Source: Chthoniobacterales bacterium
GTDB lineage: Bacteria; Verrucomicrobiota; Verrucomicrobiia; Chthoniobacterales; JAATET01
Assembly (NCBI GenBank): GCA_036569045.1
Contig: DATCRI010000007.1
Location: 104,369-168,368, forward strand
Direction of reading: 5' to 3'
DNA length: 64,000 bases
Below the pieces are notes generated by a model that saw only the letters and a program-made list of their open reading frames with translations, had not been told where the DNA came from and made no database searches. Below are positions 1-8,828 of the stretch, piece by piece. Both the position numbers and the translations under genes were made by a program. How positions within the stretch are numbered: the stretch's first letter is position 1; every line of letters begins with the position of its first letter.

Positions 1-663
1 CTCTCCGGCCGCCTCGATCTCCGGCAGCCGGTAGAGCACCGGCTCGATGCCATCGAGGAAATACACCCAGCCATCCACCGCCGGCCGCTCGCCTGGCTTC
101 GGCTTTCGACGCTGGCGGAACGTCTTGTCCCGCTTCTCTCCATCCTCACTCTCCCATTGGAAGCGCACCGTCTGGTGCAACACCTCGCCGTCACTGTCTA
201 GATAGTCGTAGATCGTCGAAATGACGTAGCACCGGCCGCCCTGCTCGAAGCGTAGCGTCCTGGCCCACTCCGGCTGAATGCTCGTGTCGCGAGGCTTCTC
301 CGGTTTTTTTTCTTCGGCCACGGTGGCACGATTTTTGCGCCTGACTGGCTTACTGCCTGCCTCAGCAGGCGAGCCGCCGCCGCGGGACGACGCCACCCCG
401 GCGAGGGAGTGATAGAGTGTGATCGCTTCGCGATTGGAGATGGATCGAGCAAGCTCGATGAGGGTGACTTCGTCACCATGGTGCTCGTCGACTGCGTGGT
501 CCTTGAAAAACCAGCGCCCATCCCGTTCAAAGACGCTGAAGGACTCGTTCCGATCCTCACGGAACGGGCTGCGCATCACCTTCTTCGGCACGCCGGGCAA
601 CCCCAGCACGCGCCAAAGATCCGGCATTGGCAGCTTTTGTTTACAACGCTCGAGACTGTCCAT
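1..663 (-). CDS. Primase-like protein with degenerate CHC2-type domain (partial, 3' end off window)
   Basis: The frame is open from ATG at 663 to the window edge (221 codons seen); an in-frame TGA lies seven codons upstream of the GTG-ATG pair, so the start is well bounded. Residues about 32-45 read SPFREDRNESFSVF, which matches the CPFHxEKTPSFSV core of CHC2 primase zinc fingers, followed by a HGDEVTLIELA stretch equivalent to the GGDVIDFV helix. The zinc cysteines are replaced (Ser, Lys, Asp/His), so zinc binding is unlikely. Such primase-like proteins are typical of phages and integrative elements. It follows the small HTH gene on the same strand after an 82-bp gap. The C-terminal TOPRIM or helicase part, if any, is outside the window. 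Confidence 0.6.
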   Translation of the reverse strand, partial: MDSLERCKQKLPMPDLWRVLGLPGVPKKVMRSPFREDRNESFSVFERDGRWFFKDHAVDEHHGDEVTLIELARSISNREAITLYHSLAGVASSRGGGSPAEAGSKPVRRKNRATVAEEKKPEKPRDTSIQPEWARTLRFEQGGRCYVISTIYDYLDSDGEVLHQTVRFQWESEDGEKRDKTFRQRRKPKPGERPAVDGWVYFLDGIEPVLYRLPEIEAAGE

Positions 664-745
664 CACGCGAGGAGAGGCACGCTGTCAGCTTGGTCAGATC
701 GACGCCGGCGGCCGCCGGCCCGAGAGAAAAGAAAATGCACGTCCC

Positions 746-967
746 TCAGTGAATTTCTTTCACCTCGTAGATCTCAAGAGCCCGCCGAACGGCATTGGCA
801 TCAAAGAAGACCGATCGATATCCGAGTCTGACCACAGGAATTTTCCTCTGGCACGCCAGCCGCCGGATACTTCGCGCCGTGATTCGACGCCCCGTCGGAT
901 CCAGCTCCATTGCCATTTCAACTGCGCTCAATAACCGCCCATCGACAGAATTCGCTTTTGTTTTCAT
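746..967 (-). CDS. Small helix-turn-helix protein, excisionase/MerR-like
   Basis: Predicted 73 aa, taking ATG at 967; a longer frame to 1042 would overlap the divergent neighbour. The sequence TARSIRRLACQRKIPVVRLG followed by a 'wing' (YRSVFFDANAVRRAL) fits the winged helix-turn-helix of Xis/AlpA/MerR-type DNA-binding proteins, where a short helix pair recognises DNA and a basic wing follows. It is transcribed toward the primase-like gene and away from the other HTH gene, starting only 39 bp from it. It is probably an excisionase or element-specific regulator; the exact role cannot be told from sequence. Confidence 0.6.
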   Translation of the reverse strand: MKTKANSVDGRLLSAVEMAMELDPTGRRITARSIRRLACQRKIPVVRLGYRSVFFDANAVRRALEIYEVKEIH

Positions 968-990
968 CGATTCGACGCGCACTGTCAATT

Positions 991-1004
991 TTGCACATTG
1001 CACA
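991..1004. repeat. Tandem TTGCACA heptamer between divergent HTH genes
   Basis: Two perfect direct copies of TTGCACA (991-997 and 998-1004) sit in the 39-bp gap between the two divergent start codons. Their place suggests an operator for one of the HTH proteins. This is inference from position only. Confidence 0.35.
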
Positions 1005-1006
1005 TC

Positions 1007-1438
1007 ATGGTCGATGCAATCCCCGTTGAAACCCTTGCTCACCTCGTCGGCCTAAAAAGGCGGAGGATCGCGCAACTCGCGAGTGAAGGAAAAATTCCAG
1101 GCGCAGTTCGCACGAACGGATACCATTTCCGATACCCAGACACCGAAGAGCTGCGAACTTGGATCAAGGAGCAGAATTCATCCCGAACGCTAGGCGATGG
1201 AAGTCGCTGGGGACCTCAAACGCGCCGAAAAAAGACCAGCGGCGCCGGCAGCGGCGGTCTCACGTTCCTGCATCAACCCCGCGCCAACTTCGAGCACTGG
1301 CTGAAACGAATCGGCGGGAGAAATGCGATCTTGGCTCTTGAGCAGGAGAAAAAAATCGAACTCCTAGAGGGACTCTCGGAATTTGAAGATCTGTTGCACG
1401 CAATTCGAAAGTCGCTGCAGAACCACTCAACAGACTGA
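1007..1438 (+). CDS. HTH protein, MerR/excisionase-type DNA-binding domain
   Basis: Predicted 143 aa from ATG 1007; a TTG three codons upstream is an alternative start. Residues about 5-50 (PVETLAHLVGLKRRRIAQLA, then a GKIPGAVRTNGYHFRYPDTEEL wing) form a typical helix-turn-helix with a basic wing. The middle, about residues 60-85, is rich in Arg, Lys and Gly and probably disordered; the C-terminal 50 residues look helical. It is divergent to the other small HTH gene and ends 147 bp before tRNA-Lys. The pair could act as an element's lysis/lysogeny-like switch, but that is speculation. Confidence 0.55.
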   Translation: MVDAIPVETLAHLVGLKRRRIAQLASEGKIPGAVRTNGYHFRYPDTEELRTWIKEQNSSRTLGDGSRWGPQTRRKKTSGAGSGGLTFLHQPRANFEHWLKRIGGRNAILALEQEKKIELLEGLSEFEDLLHAIRKSLQNHSTD

Positions 1439-1442
1439 CCTT

Positions 1443-1464
1443 ATTCGCTGCCAATTCGCTGCCA
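1443..1464. repeat. Tandem 11-bp repeat ATTCGCTGCCA
   Basis: Two exact adjacent copies of ATTCGCTGCCA lie about 120 bp from the tRNA-Lys 3' end. Short tandem repeats beside a tRNA attachment site can be arm-type integrase or excisionase binding sites. That role is inference. Confidence 0.4.
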
Positions 1465-1584
1465 ATTTTTTGTGTATTTCGGCGCAAAATAGCATTTTTC
1501 CGAGGCGAACAACGTCAAACAGAAACACCCAATGAACCGTCTCTACAGCCTGCATTTAAGCTGATCCCAGAGTAATTGGGGAGA

Positions 1585-1656
1585 TGGGTTGGCTGGGACT
1601 CGAACCCAGAACCAATGCCTTAAAAGGGCACTGCTCTACCATTGAGCTACCAACCC
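1585..1656 (-). tRNA. tRNA-Lys (TTT)
   Basis: The reverse strand folds as a standard 72-nt tRNA: acceptor GGGTTGG/CCAACCC, U8-A9, D arm with GGTAGA, anticodon loop CTTTTAA with anticodon TTT, and T arm CTGGG-TTCGAGT-CCCAG. The discriminator base is A (1585) and CCA is not encoded. The 3' end faces the putative integrative element. Confidence 0.95.
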
Positions 1657-1728
1657 ACTGGAAAAATCTGACGAGCCGCGGAAAGTAACCATCGCGCTCC
1701 CTCAGGGCAAGCAGGGAATTCGCTCTCG

Positions 1729-2244
1729 TTACTTCAGGGCCGCCACGGCGGCCTCGACTTCCTGCGCGTGGGTCTTCGTCTGGGCCTTCGGAAAATACTG
1801 CACGACCTTGCCGTCGCGGATGAGAAACGACTGCCGCTGCGCCATGCCAAGAGGAAGCGTCGGCACGCCGAAAGCGGCGATGACCTTCCCGTCGGCGTCC
1901 GCGATGAGCGTGAAAGGCAGATCGTATTTCGCCTTGAACGCCTTCTGTGCCTCGGGCTTGTCGTGACTCACGCCGATCACTTTCACGCCGACTTTCTTCA
2001 GGTCAACGATCCCGTCGCGCAGCGAGCAGGCCTGGGCGGTGCAACCCGGAGTCCCCGCCTTCGGATAAAAATAAACCAGCGTCAATCCCTTTGCCGTCGC
2101 CTCCGTCAGATTCACCGGCTGGCCGTTCTCATCCGGCGCGGTCACGTCCGGCACGGCAGCCCCGACGGCAAGGGGCATGGCCCGGAGATTCATTCCAAAG
2201 AGGCTGGCAAAGATCATGGCAGGAAGGAGGAGGCGGCTTTTCAT
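1729..2244 (-). CDS. bcp: Exported BCP-type peroxiredoxin
   Basis: Predicted 171 aa from ATG 2244. Residues 1-24 form a signal peptide (hydrophobic stretch LLLPAMIFASLFG), so the enzyme is probably periplasmic. The core is an AhpC/TSA thioredoxin fold with the BCP-type active site TPGCTAQACSLRD, containing peroxidatic Cys and resolving Cys five residues later in the same helix. The family reduces hydrogen peroxide and organic peroxides using thioredoxin. It starts 93 bp from the divergent TPR lipoprotein. A much longer frame upstream of the ATG exists but is antisense to that gene. Confidence 0.9.
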   Translation of the reverse strand: MKSRLLLPAMIFASLFGMNLRAMPLAVGAAVPDVTAPDENGQPVNLTEATAKGLTLVYFYPKAGTPGCTAQACSLRDGIVDLKKVGVKVIGVSHDKPEAQKAFKAKYDLPFTLIADADGKVIAAFGVPTLPLGMAQRQSFLIRDGKVVQYFPKAQTKTHAQEVEAAVAALK

Positions 2245-2337
2245 GGTTATTCTGATACGGATGAAGTCATTCGGCGGAGCTTTATTCCCGGAGGAGCTTT
2301 GATATTTCTCGCATGCGACCTTACCGTGCGCATCCCC

Positions 2338-3393
2338 ATGCGTCTGGTTCGCTCCTTTTTTCTGCCCATCGCGTTCGCCGCCGGCCTCGTCGGCTGCCGG
2401 CCGTCGCCGCCCGTGGATGCCCGTCTTGCCTCGCCGATCGAACTCGCGAAGGAAGCCGCGCCGCAGAAGCTCGAGCGCATCTTTGCCAACGCTCGCGCAA
2501 AGGCCCTGCTCGCCGGCCAGTCCCTCGCCTTCGCGCCGGAGCGTCCCGACGATGCCGCCGCGCTCCAGTCGCCTTCGACCTGGCGCCGCCTCGATCGCGC
2601 CGATCGCTTCGACGCCGTGCTGCTCGCTGGCCCCGCGGGAGAGTTCCAGCCGCTTCTCAGCCACCTCGTGACGTCGCCGGACTTCCGCCTCGTGCGCGTG
2701 GACAACTGGGGCGCGCTTTTCGTGCGAGGAACGCCGGCGGCCTACACCCCGCCGCCGCCCGGATCGGTGGCGCGTGATCTTTCCGACGCCGATCGCGGCG
2801 CGTATCTCGCGCGAATGGCGCTCATGCTGCAGGCCGTCGATGAAGTCGCCGCTGCGAAGGCCTATTCTGCCGCCGCGCTGGATACCGCGCCGAAGGAGCC
2901 CATCGTGCATGTTGCGGCCGCCGCCCTCGCCCTGACGCGGAAGGATTACCAGCCGGCCCTCAAACAGGTCCAGCAGGCCCTCGCATTGAATCCCCACGAC
3001 CTCGGCGCGCTCGAGATCGCCGCCCGCACGTTCACCGCCGCGGGTGCCGCGGATCAGGCCTGGGCTGTTGCCACGGAGTTGAAATCCCGCGCTCCGGCCG
3101 ACGACATGAACGTCCTCTTCCTCCACGCCCGTCTCGCGAGCGCGGCCCACGCCTACAGCGCCGAGCAGGATTCCCTCGAGCGGCTCATCGCCCTCGCCGA
3201 GAAACAGAATCTCCCGACCGGCGACTACCGCGTTTATCTTGGCCAATGCTTTGCGCACCAGGGCCTGCCCCGTCCCGCCCTGGAGCAGCTCGAGCTCGCC
3301 GCGAAGGCCCCCAATCTCAGCGACCAGCAGCGCGCCGATCTCGACACCGCGATTTCCACCGTTCGCGAGCGGGCCGGGCAGCTCAGCCAATAA
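2338..3393 (+). CDS. TPR-containing lipoprotein
   Basis: Predicted 351 aa. Residues 1-20 form a lipoprotein signal with lipobox LVGC, so the protein is likely anchored in the membrane facing the periplasm. Residues about 150-340 contain tetratricopeptide-like helical repeats (for example AALALTRKDYQPALKQVQQA followed by ALNPHDLGALEIAARTF). The central part, about residues 40-135, has no recognised domain. TPR lipoproteins usually act as scaffolds for envelope assembly or secretion. It lies 70 bp upstream of ilvD on the same strand, but a functional link is not evident. Confidence 0.75.
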   Translation: MRLVRSFFLPIAFAAGLVGCRPSPPVDARLASPIELAKEAAPQKLERIFANARAKALLAGQSLAFAPERPDDAAALQSPSTWRRLDRADRFDAVLLAGPAGEFQPLLSHLVTSPDFRLVRVDNWGALFVRGTPAAYTPPPPGSVARDLSDADRGAYLARMALMLQAVDEVAAAKAYSAAALDTAPKEPIVHVAAAALALTRKDYQPALKQVQQALALNPHDLGALEIAARTFTAAGAADQAWAVATELKSRAPADDMNVLFLHARLASAAHAYSAEQDSLERLIALAEKQNLPTGDYRVYLGQCFAHQGLPRPALEQLELAAKAPNLSDQQRADLDTAISTVRERAGQLSQ

Positions 3394-3463
3394 TTTCGTT
3401 CGGCAATCCAGCGCTTCCCCTCCCCTCAAGGAGGCGCTAATTTCGCAACCCCTACACCTTTCT

Positions 3464-5164
3464 ATGAAGTCGAAAGCACCCGCCGCCAACATGCGCCCGC
3501 ACTCCTCGATCGTCCTCGACGGGCCGCACCGCGCGCCCAGTCGCGCCATGCTCTACCCCGTCGGATTTACCGACAAGGACTTCGACAAGCCGCAGATCGC
3601 CGTCGCCTCCACCTGGAGCATGGTCACGCCTTGCAACATGCACATCGATCTCCTGGCCCGCGAGGCCGCCATGGGCATCGACGCCGCGAAGGGCAAGGCC
3701 ACGATCTTCAACACCATCACGATCTCCGACGGCATCTCGATGGGCACCGAGGGCATGAAATACTCGCTCGTGTCTCGCGAAGTCATCGCCGACTCGATCG
3801 AGACCGTCGTCGGCTGCCAGGGCTACGACGGCTTCGTCGCCATCGGCGGCTGCGACAAGAACATGCCCGGCTGCATGATCGGCATCGCCCGCCTGAACCG
3901 CCCCGCAGTGTTCGTCTACGGCGGCACGATTCTTCCCGGCTGTCTCAACGGCCGCAACCTCGACGTCGTCTCGGTCTTCGAAGCCGTCGGCCAGCAGGCC
4001 GCGGGCAAGATCACCGACGGCGAGGCGCATGCGGTCGAGAGCTGCGCGATCCCCGGCCCGGGCTCCTGCGGCGGCATGTATACGGCAAACACGATGGCCT
4101 CCGCGATCGAGGCCATGGGCTTCAGCCTGCCGAACAGCTCCGCGCAGGCCGCCGTCTCGCAGCACAAGAAGGACGACTGCCGCAACGCCGGCGCCGCCGT
4201 CATCGAAATGCTCCGCCGCGGCATCAAGCCCTCCGACATTTTCTGCAAGGAGGCCTTCGAGAACGCCATCACGACCGTCATCGCCCTCGGCGGATCGACG
4301 AACGCCGTCCTCCACCTACTCGCCATCGCGCACTCCGCGAACGTGAAGCTCTCGCTCGACGATTTCACGCGCATCGGCAAACGCGTCCCCGTGCTCGCAG
4401 ACCTCAAGCCGAGCGGCAAATACCTGATGAGCCAGCTCGTCGAGATCGGCGGCATCGTTCCGCTCATGAAGGAACTCCTCGGCGCCGGCCTGCTCCACGG
4501 CGACTGCCTCACCGTCACCGGCAAGACGCTCAAGCAGAACCTCGCTCCCTTCAAACGCTACCCGAAAGGCCAGGACATCATCCTGCCGCTCAGCAAGCCG
4601 ATCAAAAAGGAAAGCCACCTCGTCGTCCTGCGCGGCAACCTCGCTCCCGAGGGCGCCGTGGCCAAGATCAGCGGCAAGGAAGGCGAGAAATTCAGCGGCA
4701 CCGCCCGCGTTTTCGAGTCCGAGGAAAAGGCGCTCGCCGCCGTGCTCGAAGGCAAGATCAAGGCCGGCAACGTCATCGTCATCCGCTACGAAGGGCCGCG
4801 CGGCGGTCCCGGCATGCGCGAGATGCTTTCGCCCACCAGCGCCGTCATGGGCGCGGGCCTCGGCAAATCCGTCGCCCTCATCACCGACGGCCGCTTCTCG
4901 GGCGGCACGCACGGCTTCGTCGTCGGCCACATCACGCCCGAGGCCTTCGAAGGCGGCCCGCTCGCCATCGTGAAGAATGGCGACCCGATCACCATCGACG
5001 CCATCTCCCACGAGCTCACGCTCGACATCCCGGCCGCGGAGATCAAAGCCCGCCTTGCCGCGTGGAAAAAACCCAAGCCGCGCTACCGTCGCGGCGTGCT
5101 CGCCAAATATGCCTCGCACGTCACCACCGCCTCGCAGGGCGCGGTCACGGACGCCGGCTTCTAG
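3464..5164 (+). CDS. ilvD: Dihydroxy-acid dehydratase
   Basis: Predicted 566 aa, normal length for IlvD/Edd proteins. It converts 2,3-dihydroxy-isovalerate or -methylvalerate to the 2-keto acid in valine, isoleucine and leucine synthesis, using a cytoplasmic Fe-S cluster. Diagnostic segments are TPCNMH, CDKNMPGCMIG, GPGSCGGMYTANTM and the C-terminal GRFSGGTHG. ATG 3464 is chosen because the family starts close to this point; upstream residues in the same frame are not family-like. The 1216-aa NRPS-shaped gene begins only 12 bp after the stop, so the two are probably co-transcribed. Confidence 0.95.
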   Translation: MKSKAPAANMRPHSSIVLDGPHRAPSRAMLYPVGFTDKDFDKPQIAVASTWSMVTPCNMHIDLLAREAAMGIDAAKGKATIFNTITISDGISMGTEGMKYSLVSREVIADSIETVVGCQGYDGFVAIGGCDKNMPGCMIGIARLNRPAVFVYGGTILPGCLNGRNLDVVSVFEAVGQQAAGKITDGEAHAVESCAIPGPGSCGGMYTANTMASAIEAMGFSLPNSSAQAAVSQHKKDDCRNAGAAVIEMLRRGIKPSDIFCKEAFENAITTVIALGGSTNAVLHLLAIAHSANVKLSLDDFTRIGKRVPVLADLKPSGKYLMSQLVEIGGIVPLMKELLGAGLLHGDCLTVTGKTLKQNLAPFKRYPKGQDIILPLSKPIKKESHLVVLRGNLAPEGAVAKISGKEGEKFSGTARVFESEEKALAAVLEGKIKAGNVIVIRYEGPRGGPGMREMLSPTSAVMGAGLGKSVALITDGRFSGGTHGFVVGHITPEAFEGGPLAIVKNGDPITIDAISHELTLDIPAAEIKARLAAWKKPKPRYRRGVLAKYASHVTTASQGAVTDAGF

Positions 5165-5176
5165 AACTCTTCCATC

Positions 5177-8100
5177 ATGCGCGATTCCCTCGTGCCGGTG
5201 CGTCGCCATCTCGAGATTTCGAGACAGCCCGCCGGCTCTCCATTCCACACCTCCCAGGTCTCGATCAGTTTCGGAGAGACCATCGAGGCCGGCGCGCTCC
5301 GTGCCGCCTGGGAGCTGATCGCCCAGGCCCATCCGGCCCTCCGGCGGAAGTTCGACGCCGCCGGCGGAGTCACCGATACCGCGAATCCCGCCTTTGTCTG
5401 GAACGAACGCAACTGGCAGACCGGCGCCCCCGCCGACCTCGGCGCCGAGTGGCAGACGCTTGTCCAGACCGATGCCGCCACGCCCATCGCCGTCGGCGAG
5501 GAGCCCACCTGCCGCATCACCTTCATCGTCCTGCCGAACGGCCACGGCCACGCGCTGTGGTCCTTCCACGCCGCACTGCTCGACAACGACTCCATCTCCG
5601 CCGCTCTGCACCGCTGGCTGCACGCCTACGATTGCCTGCGCACCGGCGCGGACGCTCCGGAATTCGAATCGTCTGCCGAATCCGCGGAGGCCGAAGCCGA
5701 ACTCGCCACGCCCGAGGACTTCGTTCCGCCGCGCCCGCTCATCGTCCTTCCCCTGCCAGATCCGGCGATCACCGCCGGCACCCGCCGCTCCGTTTCGCAA
5801 ACCTTCGAGCGCCCCGAGCGTCGGGAATTCGTCGCCGCCGCGAAGAAGCTCGGCGGCAGTCTCTCCGCGCTCTTCGGCTCCGCCTGGGCCTTCGTTCTCG
5901 CCCGCGCCACGTCTTCCGACGAAGCTCTCCTGCTCGAAACCTCGCGCCCGCCCGAGGGCCTCGGCCGCTTCGAGACTTTCACGCTCCGCCGCCGCCCGGT
6001 CGAATCCCACGCCACCGCCCGCGACCTCGTTCACGCCTTCGCCGAGATTTCCGAGCTTCCGCTCCCGCCCGCCGACACCCTCGTCTCCGCCTACATCTTC
6101 CGCGAGCACACGCTCAACGACCGCCTCCAGCTCGAGGTGCCGCGCTGGATGGCCGCCGATACCCAGCTTTTCCAGAAAACCGCGCCACCGCTGGCGCTCC
6201 GCGTCGTCGCCTCCGATCGCCCCGAGGTCGCGCTGGATTACGATTCCGCCCTGCTCTCCGACGCCGCCGCCCGCACGCTTTTCGACGCCTTCCTCGGCAC
6301 CCTCGCAGCCTTCGTCGCCGATCCCAGACTCGAGCTTGCCACCCTCGCCCTCCCCGGCACGCCCGCCGAGGTCGAGACGCCCGACGTCCCCGGCGCGTTC
6401 CGCTCTCTCGTCATTGTCCAGGGCATCCACGAAACTTTTGCCGACGCCGCCGCCGAGAGCCCCGACGCGATCGCCGTCGAGATGGACGAAGAGACCCTCA
6501 CCTTCGCGCAGCTCAACAACTCCGCGAACCAGGTCGCCCGGCTTCTTCGCAAGCGGGGCGTGCAGGCCGGCGCTCGCATCGGCGTGGCCATGCCCCGCTC
6601 CCCGCGCTGGGTCGTCGCCCTGCTCGGCGCGCTCAAGGCCGGCGGTGTGATCGTGCCGCTGAGCCCCGAGACCGGCGAGGCCGACGTCGATGCATGGATC
6701 GTCGATGCATTGCCCGAAGGCGAGGCGCGTCCGAAGCCCGTCGTGCAGATGATCGCCGACGCCGGCGCGCTCTCGAACGAAAAGGCCCGCGGCGTCCAGA
6801 CCGACGCGAAGGCCGATCCGCAGGCGCTCGTCGCCCTCGTCGACGGCAAGCCCCACACCTTCACGCACGAAGTTCTCGCCCGCGCCCTCCAAAGCCTCGC
6901 CGGGTTGCTCGCCCTCGAGCCCGCCGACCGCGTGCTGCAGTTCGCTCCCACCGGCACCTTCCCCGCCGTCGAGGAAACGCTCGCCTCGCTCCTGAGCGGC
7001 GCGACGCTCGTCCTGCGCTCCGGCGACCGCTGGCCCACCCGCACCGCATTCCAGGAATTCGTGCAGGAGAAGAACATCACCGCGCTCACGATCCCCGTCG
7101 CTTTCTGGACGCAGTGGACGCATTACCTCACCGAGCTGTCCCTCACGGTGCCCGCGTCGCTCCGACTCGCCGCCACCACCGGCAGCCTTGCCGCACCGAA
7201 TGCCGTGCTCGCCTGGCGCGCCGTCGCGGGCTCCACGCACTGGCTGCACCGGGTCACGTCATCGGTCACCGGCGGCCTCGGTCTCGGCTCCGACTGGTCC
7301 GCGGAGGATTCTCTCGCCGCCTGCAGCCTTGGCCGGCCCACGCCGGCCGCCGTCGCCCGCATCGTGGATCGCCACGGTCTCGCCCTTCCGCTCGGCCTCG
7401 CCGGCACGGTCGAGGTCGCACCCGCCAGATCGCCGGACAAGCCCGCCACGCTCGGCATCGAGGCCTTTGTTTCACCCGAGGGCATTTTCTACGACCGCAC
7501 CGCGTTGCAGGAACTCGTCGTCGGCCCCATCGGCCAGGGCGCGGCGGAGACCATCCGCCACGTCGCGATCACGCACCCCGGCGTGCTCGATGCCCATGTC
7601 GAGCAACGCCTCATCGCCGCCCGCCAGGAATGGTGCCTGTGGATTGTTCCCCGCGATTCCGAGCGCGGCGAACCGCACGACCTGCGCGAATGGCTTACGG
7701 CACGCCTGCCCGCCGCTCCGCGCCGCATCCGCGCGCTGCCTCGATTCCCGCTCGACGACGCCGGCAATCTCGACGTCGCCGCCCTCGTCGAGCAACTGCC
7801 CGACGACGTCGCTACCCCCGCCGCGCGCAAGGGCACCGAGGCCGAGGAACGCGTGCGTCAGGCCATCTCCCGCGCCCTCGGCGGCCGCCGCATCGAACTC
7901 GACGAAATCCTCACCGACGGCCGCACGAAACCCCAGGTCGCGAAACTTCTCTTCGAAGCCGTCTTGCGCGACGAACCCCGTGTCGAACTGGCCGATTTCA
8001 CGACGGGCTTCTCCGTCCGCTCGCTCCTGCGTAACGTCCGTGGCCGTGGCCGCGCCGCCGGCACTCCCGCTGCCGCCGCTCCGGTCAGCGCCTGGACGCC

Positions 8101-8827
8101 GATCCAGCCGCTCCGCGCCTCGGGCAAACTCCCGCCCCTCGTTTTCATTCACGATTTCGACGGCACCTCGAAGGGCTACGCGCCGCTCGTCGCCCAGCTC
8201 GGGGAAGACCAGCCCTGCTACGCGATCACGGCCCGCGGCCTCGCCGATCCCGATGCCAGCCATGCCACCGTCGAGGAAATGGCCCGCGCCTACGTCGAGG
8301 CGCTCCGCGTTTTCGATGCCACCGGCCCTTATCGCCTGCTCGGTTACGGCTTCGGCGGCCTTGTCGCCTTCGAGATGGCCCGCCAGCTCAGCGCCGCCGG
8401 CGCGAGCGTCCCGTTGCTCGTCGGTCTCGCCACCGAGCCCCCCGCCACGAACTCCGCCGCCGCATTCCTCGCCGGCGGCTGGAAGCGCTCGCTCGCCTCG
8501 CTCCTCGGCCGCAAGACCGAGGAAACCCCGCGCCGCCGCCGCACGTCGGAGAGCCCGATCTCTCGCGTCAACGAAGAGGCCGCGCGCAAATACTCCCCGC
8601 CGGCGTCCGCCCTTGCCGCCCACATCTTCGTGCCCGAGCAGAATTTCCCGCCCTTCCGCGTTGTCGAGATCGGCTGGACGGCCACCTGCCGCGACGCGCA
8701 GTTCTATCAGGTGCCATGCAGTGGCCCGGAAATGATGGACGAGCCCGCGGTCGAGGCCATTGCGAATGCGATCACGAAGCTTGCCCGCGCCGAGGAACTC
8801 GACACCGAGCTCGAGAACGAGGACTGA
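5177..8827 (+). CDS. NRPS-shaped protein (C-A-T-TE) with apparently inactive domains
   Basis: Predicted 1216 aa, intact frame. Order: condensation-like (about 1-400), adenylation-like (about 415-880), carrier-like (about 885-945), thioesterase/alpha-beta hydrolase (about 965-1210). Key motifs are changed throughout. The condensation HHxxxDG reads HAALLDN (residues 131-137), losing the catalytic His. No glycine-rich YTSGTTGxPK loop is found in the adenylation part, and its C-terminal Lys motif PxxxxGKxD reads PLDDAGNLD. The carrier lacks the phosphopantetheine Ser (LTDGRTKPQ in place of LGGHSLxA). The thioesterase nucleophile GxSxGG is GYGFGG, with the Asp and His positions replaced by Ala (VGLATEPP) and Gly (VPCSGPEMM). 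It probably no longer catalyses peptide synthesis; a binding or scaffold role is possible. It sits 12 bp behind ilvD. Confidence 0.75.
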   Translation: MRDSLVPVRRHLEISRQPAGSPFHTSQVSISFGETIEAGALRAAWELIAQAHPALRRKFDAAGGVTDTANPAFVWNERNWQTGAPADLGAEWQTLVQTDAATPIAVGEEPTCRITFIVLPNGHGHALWSFHAALLDNDSISAALHRWLHAYDCLRTGADAPEFESSAESAEAEAELATPEDFVPPRPLIVLPLPDPAITAGTRRSVSQTFERPERREFVAAAKKLGGSLSALFGSAWAFVLARATSSDEALLLETSRPPEGLGRFETFTLRRRPVESHATARDLVHAFAEISELPLPPADTLVSAYIFREHTLNDRLQLEVPRWMAADTQLFQKTAPPLALRVVASDRPEVALDYDSALLSDAAARTLFDAFLGTLAAFVADPRLELATLALPGTPAEVETPDVPGAFRSLVIVQGIHETFADAAAESPDAIAVEMDEETLTFAQLNNSANQVARLLRKRGVQAGARIGVAMPRSPRWVVALLGALKAGGVIVPLSPETGEADVDAWIVDALPEGEARPKPVVQMIADAGALSNEKARGVQTDAKADPQALVALVDGKPHTFTHEVLARALQSLAGLLALEPADRVLQFAPTGTFPAVEETLASLLSGATLVLRSGDRWPTRTAFQEFVQEKNITALTIPVAFWTQWTHYLTELSLTVPASLRLAATTGSLAAPNAVLAWRAVAGSTHWLHRVTSSVTGGLGLGSDWSAEDSLAACSLGRPTPAAVARIVDRHGLALPLGLAGTVEVAPARSPDKPATLGIEAFVSPEGIFYDRTALQELVVGPIGQGAAETIRHVAITHPGVLDAHVEQRLIAARQEWCLWIVPRDSERGEPHDLREWLTARLPAAPRRIRALPRFPLDDAGNLDVAALVEQLPDDVATPAARKGTEAEERVRQAISRALGGRRIELDEILTDGRTKPQVAKLLFEAVLRDEPRVELADFTTGFSVRSLLRNVRGRGRAAGTPAAAAPVSAWTPIQPLRASGKLPPLVFIHDFDGTSKGYAPLVAQLGEDQPCYAITARGLADPDASHATVEEMARAYVEALRVFDATGPYRLLGYGFGGLVAFEMARQLSAAGASVPLLVGLATEPPATNSAAAFLAGGWKRSLASLLGRKTEETPRRRRTSESPISRVNEEAARKYSPPASALAAHIFVPEQNFPPFRVVEIGWTATCRDAQFYQVPCSGPEMMDEPAVEAIANAITKLARAEELDTELENED

Positions 8828-8828
8828 T

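Larger units (their letters stand above)
1..1584. mobile_element. Probable end of an integrative element at tRNA-Lys
   Basis: The stretch to the left of the tRNA-Lys 3' end carries a primase-like gene and two divergently transcribed small helix-turn-helix genes of excisionase/MerR type. None of these looks like a housekeeping gene, and tRNA 3' ends are common integration targets. A tandem 11-bp repeat lies between the last gene and the tRNA. No integrase is visible; it would have to lie left of the window. The assignment is inference from context; the left boundary and a second copy of the tRNA end are outside the window. Confidence 0.45.

Noticed and set aside
3631..8034. A 1467-codon frame overlapping ilvD and the NRPS-shaped gene
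   Set aside because: It is Arg/His-rich with no domains and lies in another frame of two clear genes on the same strand.
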